A stretch of 64,000 nt of DNA from Shinella sp. CPCC 101442 (GTDB lineage: Bacteria; Pseudomonadota; Alphaproteobacteria; Rhizobiales; Rhizobiaceae), in contig NZ_JALIQS010000005.1 of NCBI RefSeq assembly GCF_024704725.1, forward strand, positions 248,001 through 312,000, in the 5' to 3' direction. The notes below the pieces were generated by a model that was not told where the DNA came from, ran no database searches, and saw only the letters and a program-made list of their open reading frames with translations. Numbering within the stretch: the stretch's first letter is position 1; the number at the start of each line of letters is the position of its first letter. Shown piece by piece: positions 25,045 to 34,144 of the stretch. Both the position numbers and the translations under genes were made by a program.

Positions 25045-26163
25045 ATGAACAGAACCCGTATACTTCTTTCCGCTGCAACCCTCCTCTTCGCCTCCGGCGC
25101 CATGCCGGTGCTGGCGGATGACGTCGTGCTGGGCGGCAGTGCGCCGATGTCCGGTGCGCAGGCCGAGTTCGGCCAGTCGCAGATCGACGGTGCCCAGCTC
25201 TATTTCGACCAGCTCAACGAGAAGGGCGGCATCAAGGGCAACAAGGTGGTCTTCCGCCCGCTCGACGACCGCGCCGACCCGCGCCAGGGCACGCTCGTTG
25301 CCCAGCAGTTCTGCGACGACAGCGCCGTCATCGGCGTCATCGGCCACATGAACAGCGGCGTCACCATGCCGGCCCTCGATATCTACTCGGAATGCGGCAT
25401 GCCGCAGGTCGTACCCGCCACGAACCCGGAACTCATGCGCATGGGCTTCAAGACCGTCGTACGACCCGTCGCCAACGACTTCGTCCAGGGTGCGCTGCCG
25501 GCGAAATACGTCACCGGAAAGCTTGGTCTGAAGAATGCCGTGCTCGTGCACGACAAGACCGTCTTTGGCCAGGGTATCTCCGGCGTGTTCAAGGACAATT
25601 TCGAAGCCGGCGGCGGCAAGGTCTCCGGTACCTACGGCACGAACCCCGAGGACGTGGACTTCTCGGCGCTGATCGCCTCGATCAAGCTGGAAAACCCGGA
25701 TGTCGTCTATATGGGTGCCGGCATGCCGCAGCTTGCTCTTTTCCTCAAGCAGATGCGCGAGCAGGGCCTGAAGGCCCAGTTCATCGGCCCCGATATCGGC
25801 TTCACCGTCGATTTCATCACGCAGGTCGGTGCGGCCTCCGCCGAGGGCGCGCTGATGACCTTCCAGCTTCCGCCCTACGATTCCTCGCCGGAACTGAAGG
25901 ATTTCTCCGATCGCCACCAGGCACGCTTCGGCCGCGCACCCGGCCCCTATGCCTCGCTCGGCTTCGCCAATGCGCAGGTGATGGCGGCCGCCGTGGAAAA
26001 GGCTGAAAGCCTGGACCGCGAAGGCGTTCTCGCGCAGTTGCATGGCGTCACGGTCGATACACTTCTCGGCCCGGTCGCCTTCGACGAGAATGGTGAAAAC
26101 ACCACCGCGCCGATGTACCTCTACGTCGTCAAGGACGGCAAGTTCGAGCTGATCAAGCAGTAA
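25045..26163 (+). CDS. Liv-type periplasmic substrate-binding protein
   Basis: A 372-residue type I binding protein with a Sec signal peptide (MNRTRILLSAATLLFASGAMPVLA). ATG 25045 follows a strong AAAAGGGGAA ribosome-binding site. The mature protein starts DDVVLGGSAPMSGAQAEFG and contains VLVHDKTVFGQG, characteristic of LivJ/LivK proteins. It serves the LivHMGF importer directly downstream. The ligand is not deducible; the surrounding catabolic genes suggest a carboxylate or aromatic compound rather than an amino acid. Confidence 0.9.
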   Translation: MNRTRILLSAATLLFASGAMPVLADDVVLGGSAPMSGAQAEFGQSQIDGAQLYFDQLNEKGGIKGNKVVFRPLDDRADPRQGTLVAQQFCDDSAVIGVIGHMNSGVTMPALDIYSECGMPQVVPATNPELMRMGFKTVVRPVANDFVQGALPAKYVTGKLGLKNAVLVHDKTVFGQGISGVFKDNFEAGGGKVSGTYGTNPEDVDFSALIASIKLENPDVVYMGAGMPQLALFLKQMREQGLKAQFIGPDIGFTVDFITQVGAASAEGALMTFQLPPYDSSPELKDFSDRHQARFGRAPGPYASLGFANAQVMAAAVEKAESLDREGVLAQLHGVTVDTLLGPVAFDENGENTTAPMYLYVVKDGKFELIKQ

Positions 26164-26185
26164 TCAGCGAGACATTTGTTCAACG

Positions 26186-26210
26186 GGGCCGGCGCAGTCC
26201 GTGCCGGCCC
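26186..26210 (+). terminator. GC-rich hairpin between binding protein and permease genes
   Basis: Arms GGGCCGGC (26186-26193) and GCCGGCCC (26203-26210) pair perfectly across a 9-base loop, with no following T-run. It lies 22 bases after the binding-protein stop. Such hairpins often stabilise the upstream message or attenuate reading into permease genes, giving excess binding protein. Confidence 0.5.
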
Positions 26211-26231
26211 GTCGTCACAAAGGCGATCCCC

Positions 26232-27182
26232 TTGTTCGACTATTTTCTTCAACAGCTGATCTTCGCGCTCGCCATCGGAGCGATCTACGGATTGATCGCC
26301 CTCGGCTACACGATGGTCTACGGCGTGATGCGCCTGATCAACTTCGCCCACGGCGAGTTCTTCATGCTCGGCCCGTATATCTACACGTTCCTCTTCAGCG
26401 GCCTCCTTGGTCTCGGCGGCCTTGCCCCGGTGCTGGATTCCGCCATCGCCATCGTCGCGAGCTTCGTGATCGTCGGCCTGCTCGGCGTGGCGATTGAGCG
26501 TTTCGCCTATCGGCCGCTGCGCGCCTACGGCCGCCTTGCGCCGATGCTGAGCGCGCTCGGCATGTCCATCGTGCTGCAGAGCGCGGTGCGTGTGACGGTC
26601 GGCCCGCAGCCGGTGCATTTCCCGGCGATCGTGGAGAGCACGCCGATCGATGCGCTCGGCGGCATGGTAACGACGGTACAGCTTGGCATCCTCGCTGCCG
26701 CCGTCCTGCTGATGGTCGGGCTCGCGCTCTTCGTCAACGGCACGCGCCTCGGCATCTGGATCCGCGCGGCGTCCGAAAGCTGGACGACGTCGAGCCTGCT
26801 CGGCATCCGCGTCAACCGCGCCGTCAGCCTCGTCTTCTTCATCGGCCCCGGGCTCGGTGCCATGGCCGGCATCATGTACGCCTCCTATTACGGCATCATG
26901 CAACCGACCATGGGCTCCGTCATCGGCCTGAAAGCCTTCACGGCGGCCATTCTCGGCGGCATCGGATCCATTCCGGGCGCCATGCTCGGCGGTTTCCTGC
27001 TCGGTGCGATCGAGGTCTTCGGCACGGCCTTCCTGCCGATCCTCTCCTTCGGCTATATCGGCACCGAATATCGCGATGTCTTCGCCTTCGCCGTCCTCAT
27101 CCTCGTTCTTCTGTTCAAGCCCGCCGGCCTGCTCGGCGAGACCGTCTCGGAAGAAACGACCGTCGCAAAGAAGGATTACTGA
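26232..27182 (+). CDS. livH: Liv-type ABC transporter permease LivH
   Basis: A 316-residue inner-membrane permease. The LivH hallmark MRLINFAHGEFFMLGPY appears near residue 35, and GGIGSIPGAMLGGFLLG near residue 245. It begins at TTG 26232 giving MFDYFLQQLIFALAIGA, the usual family N-terminus; an AAAGG precedes it. It pairs with LivM, which starts 3 bases after its stop. Confidence 0.9.
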   Translation: MFDYFLQQLIFALAIGAIYGLIALGYTMVYGVMRLINFAHGEFFMLGPYIYTFLFSGLLGLGGLAPVLDSAIAIVASFVIVGLLGVAIERFAYRPLRAYGRLAPMLSALGMSIVLQSAVRVTVGPQPVHFPAIVESTPIDALGGMVTTVQLGILAAAVLLMVGLALFVNGTRLGIWIRAASESWTTSSLLGIRVNRAVSLVFFIGPGLGAMAGIMYASYYGIMQPTMGSVIGLKAFTAAILGGIGSIPGAMLGGFLLGAIEVFGTAFLPILSFGYIGTEYRDVFAFAVLILVLLFKPAGLLGETVSEETTVAKKDY

Positions 27183-27185
27183 CCC

Positions 27186-28181
27186 ATGGGGAATTCGGTG
27201 ATCGTCCGGCGGCTCGGCCTTCTCGCAGTCCTCGCGCTTTGCGTGGTTCTGCTGGCGCTGGTGCCGTACCTTCCGTCCTACTACGTCCGCGTCGCGGACA
27301 GTATCCTGATCTACATCATCCTCGCTGTCGGCCTGAACCTCGTGGTCGGCTATGCGGGTCTGCTCGATCTCGGCTTCATCGCCTTCTACGCGGTGGGCGC
27401 CTATGCCTATGCCCTGCTTGCCAGCGGGCAATTCGACATCCATCTGCCGTTCATCGTCGTCCTGTTCATAGGTGCTGCGGCCGGCGCCATAGCTGGGGTC
27501 CTGCTCGGTTTCCCGGTACTGAAGCTGCGCGGCGACTATCTCGCCATCGTCACGCTCTCCTTCGGCGAAATCATCCGCATCGCCATCAACAATGCCGATG
27601 AGCTGACCAACGGTCCGCAGGGCATTGCCGGCCTCGACAGGGCGAGCCTCTTCGGCCTGCCGCTGACCAGTCCGGTGCATTTCTACTGGTTACTGCTCGT
27701 GCTGACCGTCATCGTCTGCGCCGGCGTCTACTACATGGAACGCTCGATCCTCGGCAAAGCCTGGAGGGCGCTGCGCGAGGACCAGGACGTGGTGCGCGGC
27801 CTCGGCATCAACACGACGACGCTGAAGCTGCTGGCCTTCGCGCTCAGTGCGGCGATCGGCGGGGCAGGCGGGGTGATCTTCGGCGCGTTCCAGCGCTTTG
27901 TCAGCCCGGAAAGCTTCACCTTCCAGGAATCGCTGCTCGTGGTCCTGATCATCATCATCGGCGGCGTCGGCAATATCGTCGGCGTCATCGCGGGGGCGGT
28001 CGTCCTCGTGATCCTGCCGGAAATCCTGCATTTCGCCGCGCAATACCGCCTTCTGATCTACGGCGTCGTCCTCGTGACCGTCATCGTGCTTCGCCCTGGC
28101 GGCCTCGTTTCGCCCCGCTTCAACCTCGGCTTCATCATTCGAAAGGTCCGGACCCTATGGCTCTCGCCCTCGAAAACGTAA
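27186..28181 (+). CDS. livM: Liv-type ABC transporter permease LivM
   Basis: A 331-residue permease with the LivM features NLVVGYAGLLDLGFIAFYAVGAYAY (read as two overlapping motifs near residue 50) and KLRGDYLAIVTLSFGEIIRIA near residue 115. The coupling loop is AWRALREDQDVVRGLG. The 3' end overlaps the LivG gene by 25 bases, so the subunits are probably translated together. Confidence 0.9.
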   Translation: MGNSVIVRRLGLLAVLALCVVLLALVPYLPSYYVRVADSILIYIILAVGLNLVVGYAGLLDLGFIAFYAVGAYAYALLASGQFDIHLPFIVVLFIGAAAGAIAGVLLGFPVLKLRGDYLAIVTLSFGEIIRIAINNADELTNGPQGIAGLDRASLFGLPLTSPVHFYWLLLVLTVIVCAGVYYMERSILGKAWRALREDQDVVRGLGINTTTLKLLAFALSAAIGGAGGVIFGAFQRFVSPESFTFQESLLVVLIIIIGGVGNIVGVIAGAVVLVILPEILHFAAQYRLLIYGVVLVTVIVLRPGGLVSPRFNLGFIIRKVRTLWLSPSKT

Positions 28182-28981
28182 GCAAGCACTTCGGCTCGCT
28201 CGTCGCGATCCGGAACCTGTCGCTGTCCTTCGACGTCGGTTCGATCTACTCGATCATCGGGCCGAACGGTGCCGGCAAATCGACCGTCGTCAACATGATC
28301 GCCGGCTCCTATTCGGTGACTTCAGGCACGATCCGGCTCGGTGCGACGGCGCTTAACCGGTTGCCCAAGCACCGCATCGCCCAGCTCGGCGTGTCGCGCA
28401 CCTACCAGAACCTCCGCCTCTTCGACGGCATGACGGTTCTGGAGAATCTCGAGGTCTGCTTCTTCCCGCAGTCGTGGCTGACCTTCCTCACCGGTGCGAA
28501 ACGGCTGAGCAAGGCCGAACGGCTCGATATCTGCCACGCCTGCCTTGCTGAATTTCATCTGTCGGATGTGGCGGATGTTCTGGCCGGTGACCTGCCTTAC
28601 GGCCGGCAGAAAATCCTCGAGCTGGCACGTGCCTTCGTCACGCAGGCACCGATCGTGCTGCTGGACGAGCCGGCGGCCGGTCTCAACCATACCGAAACGA
28701 AGGACATGGCGGCGATGATCGCCGGCCTGAAACGTGAAGACCGCGCGATCATCCTCGTCGAGCACGACATGGACATGGTGATGTCCATTTCCGACCGGAT
28801 CGACGTCTTGAACTATGGCGAGCTGCTTTGCTCCGGCACGCCGGATCTGGTGCGCACGAACGAAAGAGTGCAGGAGGCCTATCTTGGAACCACGGAAGAA
28901 CTCGACGACATCCGCAAGCTTGCTCAAAGTCGCCGGGCTCAAGGCGGGCTACGGGCGAACGCAGGTATTGTTCGGCATTGA
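28157..28981 (+). CDS. livG: Liv-type ABC transporter ATPase LivG with C-terminal extension
   Basis: ATPase of 274 residues with Walker A GPNGAGKST, Walker B IVLLDEPAAGLNHTET and switch His in LVEHDMDMV. The signature is LPYGRQKILELARAF. LivG proteins normally end just after a QEAYLG sequence; here that sequence is followed by about 30 further residues (TTEELDDIRKLAQ...) that read through the start of LivF. The original stop was probably lost, giving a 98-base overlap. Confidence 0.88.
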   Translation: MALALENVSKHFGSLVAIRNLSLSFDVGSIYSIIGPNGAGKSTVVNMIAGSYSVTSGTIRLGATALNRLPKHRIAQLGVSRTYQNLRLFDGMTVLENLEVCFFPQSWLTFLTGAKRLSKAERLDICHACLAEFHLSDVADVLAGDLPYGRQKILELARAFVTQAPIVLLDEPAAGLNHTETKDMAAMIAGLKREDRAIILVEHDMDMVMSISDRIDVLNYGELLCSGTPDLVRTNERVQEAYLGTTEELDDIRKLAQSRRAQGGLRANAGIVRH

Positions 28982-29621
28982 TCTGGAAGTTCGCGCCGGC
29001 GAGATCGTCACGATCATCGGCGCGAACGGTGCAGGCAAGACCTCGACCCTGCGCTCGATTTCCGGCCTGACGCAGATCTATTCCGGCGAGATCGAATTCA
29101 AGGGCCGGCCGATCAAGGGCCTGCCGCCGGAAGAGATCACCCGTCTCGGTCTCGCCCACTGCCCGGAGGGCCGCCAAATTCTCCAGCGGCTGACGGTCGA
29201 GGAGAACCTGTTGGCCGGCTACATCCCTGGTCGCGGGCGCAGCTTCGACGAGATTCGGACCCAGGTCTACGACATGTTCCCGATCCTCAAGGAGAGGCGG
29301 AATTCGCTGGCGAGCCGCATGAGCGGCGGCCAGCAGCAGATGCTGGCGATCGGCCGCTCGCTGATGGCAACACCCGAGCTGCTGATGCTGGACGAGCCTT
29401 CGCTCGGCCTGGCGCCAAAAATCATCAACCAGATCTTCGAGATTATCATCACGCTGTCGAAGTCCGGCATCAGCCTCATCGTCGTCGAGCAGAATGCGGC
29501 GGTGGCGCTGGAAATCGCCGACTATGCCTATGTGATCGATGCCGGCCGCTGCTCGGTGGAGGGGGGCGCAAACAACGTGCTCAACGATCCCGATCTCAAG
29601 GCTGCCTATCTCGGCGCCTGA
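28884..29621 (+). CDS. livF: Liv-type ABC transporter ATPase LivF
   Basis: Second ATPase, 245 residues. I chose TTG 28884 because AGGAGG lies 6 bases upstream; the frame is open from 28815 but that part has no homology. Motifs are Walker A GANGAGKTS, signature MSGGQQQMLAIGRSL and Walker B LLMLDEPSLGLAPKI, which are classical LivF. With LivG it energises the importer. It ends 21 bases before an SDR gene, so that enzyme is probably co-transcribed. Confidence 0.9.
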   Translation: MEPRKNSTTSASLLKVAGLKAGYGRTQVLFGIDLEVRAGEIVTIIGANGAGKTSTLRSISGLTQIYSGEIEFKGRPIKGLPPEEITRLGLAHCPEGRQILQRLTVEENLLAGYIPGRGRSFDEIRTQVYDMFPILKERRNSLASRMSGGQQQMLAIGRSLMATPELLMLDEPSLGLAPKIINQIFEIIITLSKSGISLIVVEQNAAVALEIADYAYVIDAGRCSVEGGANNVLNDPDLKAAYLGA

Positions 29622-29642
29622 CCGGGGATTTCAGGAGGAAAC

Positions 29643-30407
29643 ATGTCCAAAGCCGAGACATCCATCCTGATCTCCGGCGCGGCCTCCGGGATCGGGCGGG
29701 CGACGGCGCTCCGCCTTGCGAAAGACGGCGCTGCGCTCACCCTGTTCGATCGCAATGCGTTGGCGATGGCTGAGGTGGCAAGTGCCTGCCAAATCGAGGG
29801 AGCGGCGGTCATCGCGGTGGCGGGCGATGCCTCCTCGGATGCCGACGTTGGCGCTGTGGTTGGCCGAGCCGTCGAAACACACGGCTTTCTCTCCGGCGTG
29901 GTTGCCGCAGCCGGCGTTGCGCGGAAAGGCGACGTCACGACGCTGACCGACGAGACCTGGGAGATAACGCTGGCTGTGAACCTCACCGGCCCCTTCCTGC
30001 TGGCGCGGCATGCGGTTCCGCATCTGTTGCACAACCCGGCCTCCGCCTTTGTCGCGGTCAGCTCGGATTCTGGCGTGCGAGGCTCGCGTGGTTATGCCGC
30101 CTACAGCGCGTCCAAGCATGGCGTGGTCGGGCTGATCCGCTGCATGGCGCTCGACCATGGCCCCGAAGGTCTGCGCAGCAATGTCGTCTGCCCGAGCTTC
30201 GTCGACACGCCGATGGCCGACGGTCTCCTGAAGGAAGGCGGCGGCTACGACCGCGCCTTTTACGAGCGCCGCGTGCCGCTCGGCCGTTTCGCCCGGCCGG
30301 ACGAAGTGGCCGATGCCATCGGCCATCTGCTGTCGCCGCAGGCGAGTTATGCCAACGGCATGGTCTATATGCTGGACGGCGGCACCACGGCGGGAACGTT
30401 TGGCTGA
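29643..30407 (+). CDS. SDR-family oxidoreductase
   Basis: Short-chain dehydrogenase of 254 residues preceded by AGGAGG. It has the nucleotide motif SGAASGIG, catalytic YSASK, and a C-terminal YMLDGG. The usual NNAG is replaced by AAAGV, a tolerated variant. LFDRN at the end of strand 2 favours NAD. It ends the apparent Liv operon and precedes the XRE-cupin regulator. The substrate is unknown. Confidence 0.87.
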   Translation: MSKAETSILISGAASGIGRATALRLAKDGAALTLFDRNALAMAEVASACQIEGAAVIAVAGDASSDADVGAVVGRAVETHGFLSGVVAAAGVARKGDVTTLTDETWEITLAVNLTGPFLLARHAVPHLLHNPASAFVAVSSDSGVRGSRGYAAYSASKHGVVGLIRCMALDHGPEGLRSNVVCPSFVDTPMADGLLKEGGGYDRAFYERRVPLGRFARPDEVADAIGHLLSPQASYANGMVYMLDGGTTAGTFG

Positions 30408-30526
30408 CATGGCCCGGTAGATGGGGACAACCGGCCCGGCGTTGATTGCAATCTAAGGCTGGCGTTGACTTCGATGAAGTGTTTGATCAATTCCATCATT
30501 CAAGTGAATTTATCAGGTTATGTTCG

Positions 30527-31111
30527 ATGTCCAATTCTGTTTTTGAAGCCCCGACGCCCGATCATGTGGGGAAGACGCTGCGTGAGCTTCGACGCTCTCG
30601 GCGCATCACCATTCAGCAACTTGCCGAGGGGCTGAACCGCTCGACGGGCTATGTCAGCCAGCTCGAACGCGGCCTGTCGCAGCCGACACTGAAGGATCTC
30701 TACGCGGCCTGTACGATCTTCGGTGTGCCGATGAGCTGGTTTGTCGATCTGGAAGAGAAGCAGCCGGAAGCCGAGCGCGAAAAGGATATCGTCGTTCGCA
30801 GCGGGCAACGTCGCTTCATGCTGCATCGGGGTGCACGAACAGAACTCCTGACGCCGCAGCTCGATTCCGATGTCGAATTCATGATGTCGACCTTCGAACC
30901 TGGCCTTGAGACGGAACCCAAGAACGTTCCGACGTCAGGCGCCGAATATGGCTACATCCTCAAGGGGCGTCTGGAACTCTGGGTGGATGAAGAAAAGTTC
31001 GAGCTCGTCGAGGGCGACAGCTACCGCTTCAACCGCTCGTCGACCTATCGCTCCCACAATCCCTCGAAGACGGAACCGACCATCATCATCTGGGTCGGCG
31101 TTTACAAGTAG
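30527..31111 (+). CDS. XRE-family HTH regulator with C-terminal cupin domain
   Basis: A 194-residue regulator. Residues about 15-70 form an XRE/Cro helix-turn-helix (LRELRRSRRITIQQLAE, STGYVSQLERGLSQPTLKDL). Residues about 120-190 form a small cupin (GAEYGYILKGRLELWVDEEKF, then EGDSYRFN). This architecture, as in PuuR-like proteins, senses a small metabolite through the cupin. ATG 30527 begins MSNSVFEAPTPDHVG. Two short palindromes lie just upstream (TTGATCAA at 30483-30490 and ATTCAAGTGAAT at 30498-30509), possible autoregulatory sites. It is flanked by two SDR genes. Confidence 0.88.
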   Translation: MSNSVFEAPTPDHVGKTLRELRRSRRITIQQLAEGLNRSTGYVSQLERGLSQPTLKDLYAACTIFGVPMSWFVDLEEKQPEAEREKDIVVRSGQRRFMLHRGARTELLTPQLDSDVEFMMSTFEPGLETEPKNVPTSGAEYGYILKGRLELWVDEEKFELVEGDSYRFNRSSTYRSHNPSKTEPTIIIWVGVYK

Positions 31112-31131
31112 ATCACGGCAGGCGGGCACGC

Positions 31132-31896
31132 ATGGCATCTTCCCTTTTCGATCCCTCGGCATTTTCGGGCAAGGTCGCCTTCGTTTCGGGTGCCGCTTCG
31201 GGTATCGGCGCTGCGACCGCCCGTAGACTGGCCGATCTCGGTGCAAAACTCGTTCTCGCCGATCGGGACAAGGTACGTCTCGACGCCTTCGCCGAAACAC
31301 TCTCACCGGAGAACGTGCTGGCGGTCGAAGTCGATGTCACGGCGATCGCCAGCGTGGAAGCCGCAATCGTGCGTGGTGTCAGCGAGTTCGGCGGCCTCGA
31401 TCTCGCCGTCAATTCCGCCGGCATCGACCTGCCGCGCTGCGAGACGGCGTCTTATCCGTCTGAGCAATGGGACAGGATCATAGGGGTCAACCTGACCGGC
31501 GTCTTCAATGCGGTCCGGCACCAGGTTCCGGCCATGCTGGTGCGTGGCGGCGGATCCATCGTCAATGTCTCTTCCATCATGGGGTTTCGCGGCTTTGCCG
31601 GCCAGCCGGCGTACACGGCTGCCAAACATGGTGTCATCGGCCTGACCAAGGCGGCCGCACTCGACCATGCTGCGCAAGGCATCCGCATCAATGCCGTTGC
31701 GCCGGGCTTCATCGACACGCCGTTGCTCGGCCATCTGAGCGACGAAAAGCGCCAAGCCGCAGCCGCACTTCACCCGATGCAACGGGTTGGGCAGGCGGAT
31801 GAGATTACCAATGTCATTCTCTTCCTGCTCTCGGATGCCGCGTCCTTCGTTACGGGCACATGTTTTGATGCCGATGGAGGATATCTGGCGAAATGA
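31132..31896 (+). CDS. SDR-family oxidoreductase
   Basis: Third SDR of the cluster, 254 residues. Motifs are SGAASGIG (about 19-26), NSAGID in place of NNAG, catalytic S/Y/K ending in YTAAK, and C-terminal DADGGYLAK. Like its neighbours it has VLADRD at the end of strand 2, suggesting NAD. It begins 20 bases after the XRE-cupin gene and is probably co-transcribed with it. The gene ends the catabolic supercluster. Confidence 0.88.
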   Translation: MASSLFDPSAFSGKVAFVSGAASGIGAATARRLADLGAKLVLADRDKVRLDAFAETLSPENVLAVEVDVTAIASVEAAIVRGVSEFGGLDLAVNSAGIDLPRCETASYPSEQWDRIIGVNLTGVFNAVRHQVPAMLVRGGGSIVNVSSIMGFRGFAGQPAYTAAKHGVIGLTKAAALDHAAQGIRINAVAPGFIDTPLLGHLSDEKRQAAAALHPMQRVGQADEITNVILFLLSDAASFVTGTCFDADGGYLAK

Positions 31897-32125
31897 TTGC
31901 CATGGGTTCATTCCGGGATAAGTGGGTTCCGGGACGATTTGGCGATGTATGTCGAACAATGTTGTTTCGCTATAGCCGGGTCGAGTTTTTAACTTTTTTC
32001 ACACAATGAGACCGGGCCTCCGGTTAGATCGCCACCAATACCGACAACCCGAGTTATCGAGGATCCGCATCATTCGGTGTGGCCGATGAACAGTGCGAAA
32101 CGTTCCCCTCCCGGGAGTTTTCTGG

Positions 32126-33142
32126 CTATCTGCCGCTACTTGGGGCATGCCCGTAGCGTTTCTTGAAAGCGTTGGAGAAGTACTGACTCGAATTAAAGCC
32201 GCAACTCAATGCGATCTCGGTGACGCTTGTATTGTGTGGTTCCTGGAGGAGTCGGGAGGCCTGCTCCAGGCGTAGATGCTGAAGATACTGGCGCGGCGCC
32301 ATATTCGTGAGCTTCTTGCAGTAGTCGGCAAAGCGCGTGCGCGAGAGTCCGCATTCCTCGGCCATACCTTCAAGCGACCAATCCTCTTCCAGCGCATAGG
32401 CGAGCCGCCGCAGGAAGATCGCGACTGTGTGCTGCGAGGTTGAAAGATCGGGGTCGAGCGTCGGCGCCTGTTCGCCCATCCGGTCGACCAGGCTGAGCAT
32501 CATGGCGTTGATCGCCACCTTCAGGCGCGTTTCTCCGTCCTGTGGGCTGCGGTCGAGCAGGATGGACGGGATCGCCTCGAAGGCGCGGCAGAGTTCAGCG
32601 CCGCCGTCCCAGACCGGCTGGTTGTTCTGCGTCAGGATTTCGCCGAGCCGTTCGGCCTCGTCCTGCGAGAGGACAAGCCAGTCCGGCCACTCGGGCCTCT
32701 CACTCGGTCGGCGCAGGCCCGCATCGAGGATGATCCAGAGGAGCCGGCTTGGACCAACATTCGGGTTGCCGATGGCGTGCAGCTGCCACGGGCGGATGAC
32801 GATGAATTGGCCCTGCTTGAGCGCATAGGTTCGGTCGTCCACCACCAGATCGAGGCTGCCACGCGCCAGATAGGCGATCTTGAAGCCTTCGTTGCAGTGC
32901 CGGCCGAGTCCCCAGGACTGGCTGTGGCGCGCATCCCAGAAGCCGACAGTGCGGATACCCGGCAGGCGTTCGCCGAGCGAAATGCCGGGATAGCTGCCGC
33001 GCGTCCAGGCGTGAAGCTCGACCTCACCCTGCCGGGCGGCGGCCTGCAACTCCTTGCAATTGTCCGCATACATGACGGAGTCGGGCTGACGGAAGACCGA
33101 AGGTCGGCAATCGGCTGGGGATATTACGGCATGTCTGTTCAC
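32126..33142 (-). CDS. AraC-family transcriptional regulator
   Basis: A 338-residue regulator with an N-terminal cupin-like sensor (LDLVVDDRTYALKQGQFIVIRPWQLHAIGN near residues 115-145, seen as a strand-rich stretch) and a C-terminal double HTH of AraC type (SLEGMAEECGLSRTRFADYC and SVTEIALSCGFNSSQYFSNAF). I chose GTG 33142 because GGGAGG lies 6 bases upstream. The frame continues open far upstream, but that part overlaps the epimerase gene on the other strand. It is divergent from the sugar epimerase/transport operon and probably controls it. Confidence 0.88.
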   Translation of the reverse strand: MNRHAVISPADCRPSVFRQPDSVMYADNCKELQAAARQGEVELHAWTRGSYPGISLGERLPGIRTVGFWDARHSQSWGLGRHCNEGFKIAYLARGSLDLVVDDRTYALKQGQFIVIRPWQLHAIGNPNVGPSRLLWIILDAGLRRPSERPEWPDWLVLSQDEAERLGEILTQNNQPVWDGGAELCRAFEAIPSILLDRSPQDGETRLKVAINAMMLSLVDRMGEQAPTLDPDLSTSQHTVAIFLRRLAYALEEDWSLEGMAEECGLSRTRFADYCKKLTNMAPRQYLQHLRLEQASRLLQEPHNTSVTEIALSCGFNSSQYFSNAFKKRYGHAPSSGR

Positions 33143-33283
33143 TTCGCGCCTCCCAACACAAAATGACTTAAGAAATTTACCACTGTTGTCGTCCGCAAGA
33201 ATTGCCGAGTCAAGCCTGCCATTGTGACTTCGTTGCGGATGGCACGAAGGAGACGTGTCGGCGCAGCGAAGGGGAGGACACCA

Positions 33284-34144
33284 GTGAAGGTCGCATTCAA
33301 CCTGCTCGTCATCGGCGCCGACATCGGCCTGCATCACGCGCGCCAGCTCGAGCGGCTGAAGGCACTCGGCTATGACGCCGTGGAAATCCCCGTGTTCTCC
33401 GGTAACGAACAGCATTATACGGCGCTCGGCCGGCTGCTTGGCGATGTTGGTCTCGTCGCCGGTGCGGCCGCCGTCGCGACACCCGAGGCCAATCCGGTGA
33501 GTGCGGATGTGGCCGTGCGTGCAAAGGCGCGTGATCATCACCGCTGGATCGTCGACTGCACGGCGGCGATGGGTGGCGAGATCATTGCAGGTCCGCTCCA
33601 TTCGCCCGTTGGCGTCTTTACCGGTTTCGGTCCGACGCCCGAAGAATTCGACCGCTGCGTCGAAGCGATGCGCGCGATGGCCGACTATGCGGCGCCCGCC
33701 GGCATTCGCATTTCGGCGGAGGCCGTCAACCGTTTCGAATGTTACATGATGTCGACCATCGCTCAGGCGTCCGCGATACACCGCGCCGTCAATCACCCCA
33801 ATTATGGTTACATGTTCGACACGTTCCACGCCAATATCGAGGAAAAGGATCCGCCGGCGACCTATGAGCGCTACCACGGCGAGATCAATCATTTCCATGT
33901 CTCCGAAAACGACCGTGGCGTGCCCGGTTCCGGCCATGTGCCATTTGCGGCGCATTTCGATGCGCTGCGCCGCTGTGGTTATGATGGCTGGCTGACGGTC
34001 GAATCCTTCGGTCGTGCCCTGCCGGAGCTTGCCGGCGCGACGCGTGTCTGGCGCGACCTGTTCGACGATCTCGACAGCCTCTTTGCCGAAAGTGTCGCCT
34101 TCATCCGCCGGGAATGGGCCGCGGCTGGAGAGCGGCTGGCATGA
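33284..34144 (+). CDS. Sugar 3-epimerase-like TIM-barrel enzyme (ketose 3-epimerase/AP endonuclease 2 family)
   Basis: A 286-residue TIM barrel related to D-tagatose/D-psicose 3-epimerases. The four metal ligands of that family appear as Glu146 (ISAEAVNRFE), Asp179 (MFDTFHANIEE), His205 (NHFHVSENDRGVPG) and Glu240 (LTVESFG), and the substrate-binding Arg211 is also present. These enzymes interconvert ketoses at C3 with Mn2+ or Co2+. GTG 33284 has GGGGAGG upstream. The gene is first in a sugar importer operon, overlapping the ATPase gene by 4 bases, so it probably acts on the imported sugar. Confidence 0.85.
   Translation: MKVAFNLLVIGADIGLHHARQLERLKALGYDAVEIPVFSGNEQHYTALGRLLGDVGLVAGAAAVATPEANPVSADVAVRAKARDHHRWIVDCTAAMGGEIIAGPLHSPVGVFTGFGPTPEEFDRCVEAMRAMADYAAPAGIRISAEAVNRFECYMMSTIAQASAIHRAVNHPNYGYMFDTFHANIEEKDPPATYERYHGEINHFHVSENDRGVPGSGHVPFAAHFDALRRCGYDGWLTVESFGRALPELAGATRVWRDLFDDLDSLFAESVAFIRREWAAAGERLA

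Noticed and set aside
26121-27680. 519-codon minus-strand frame opposite the Liv permease genes
   Set aside because: Very Glu/Asp/Arg/His-rich translation typical of the complement of hydrophobic membrane genes; no homology.
33143-33955. In-frame extension of the AraC regulator to a 609-residue protein
   Set aside because: The extra part is antisense to the well-supported epimerase gene, and GTG 33142 has an ideal ribosome-binding site.
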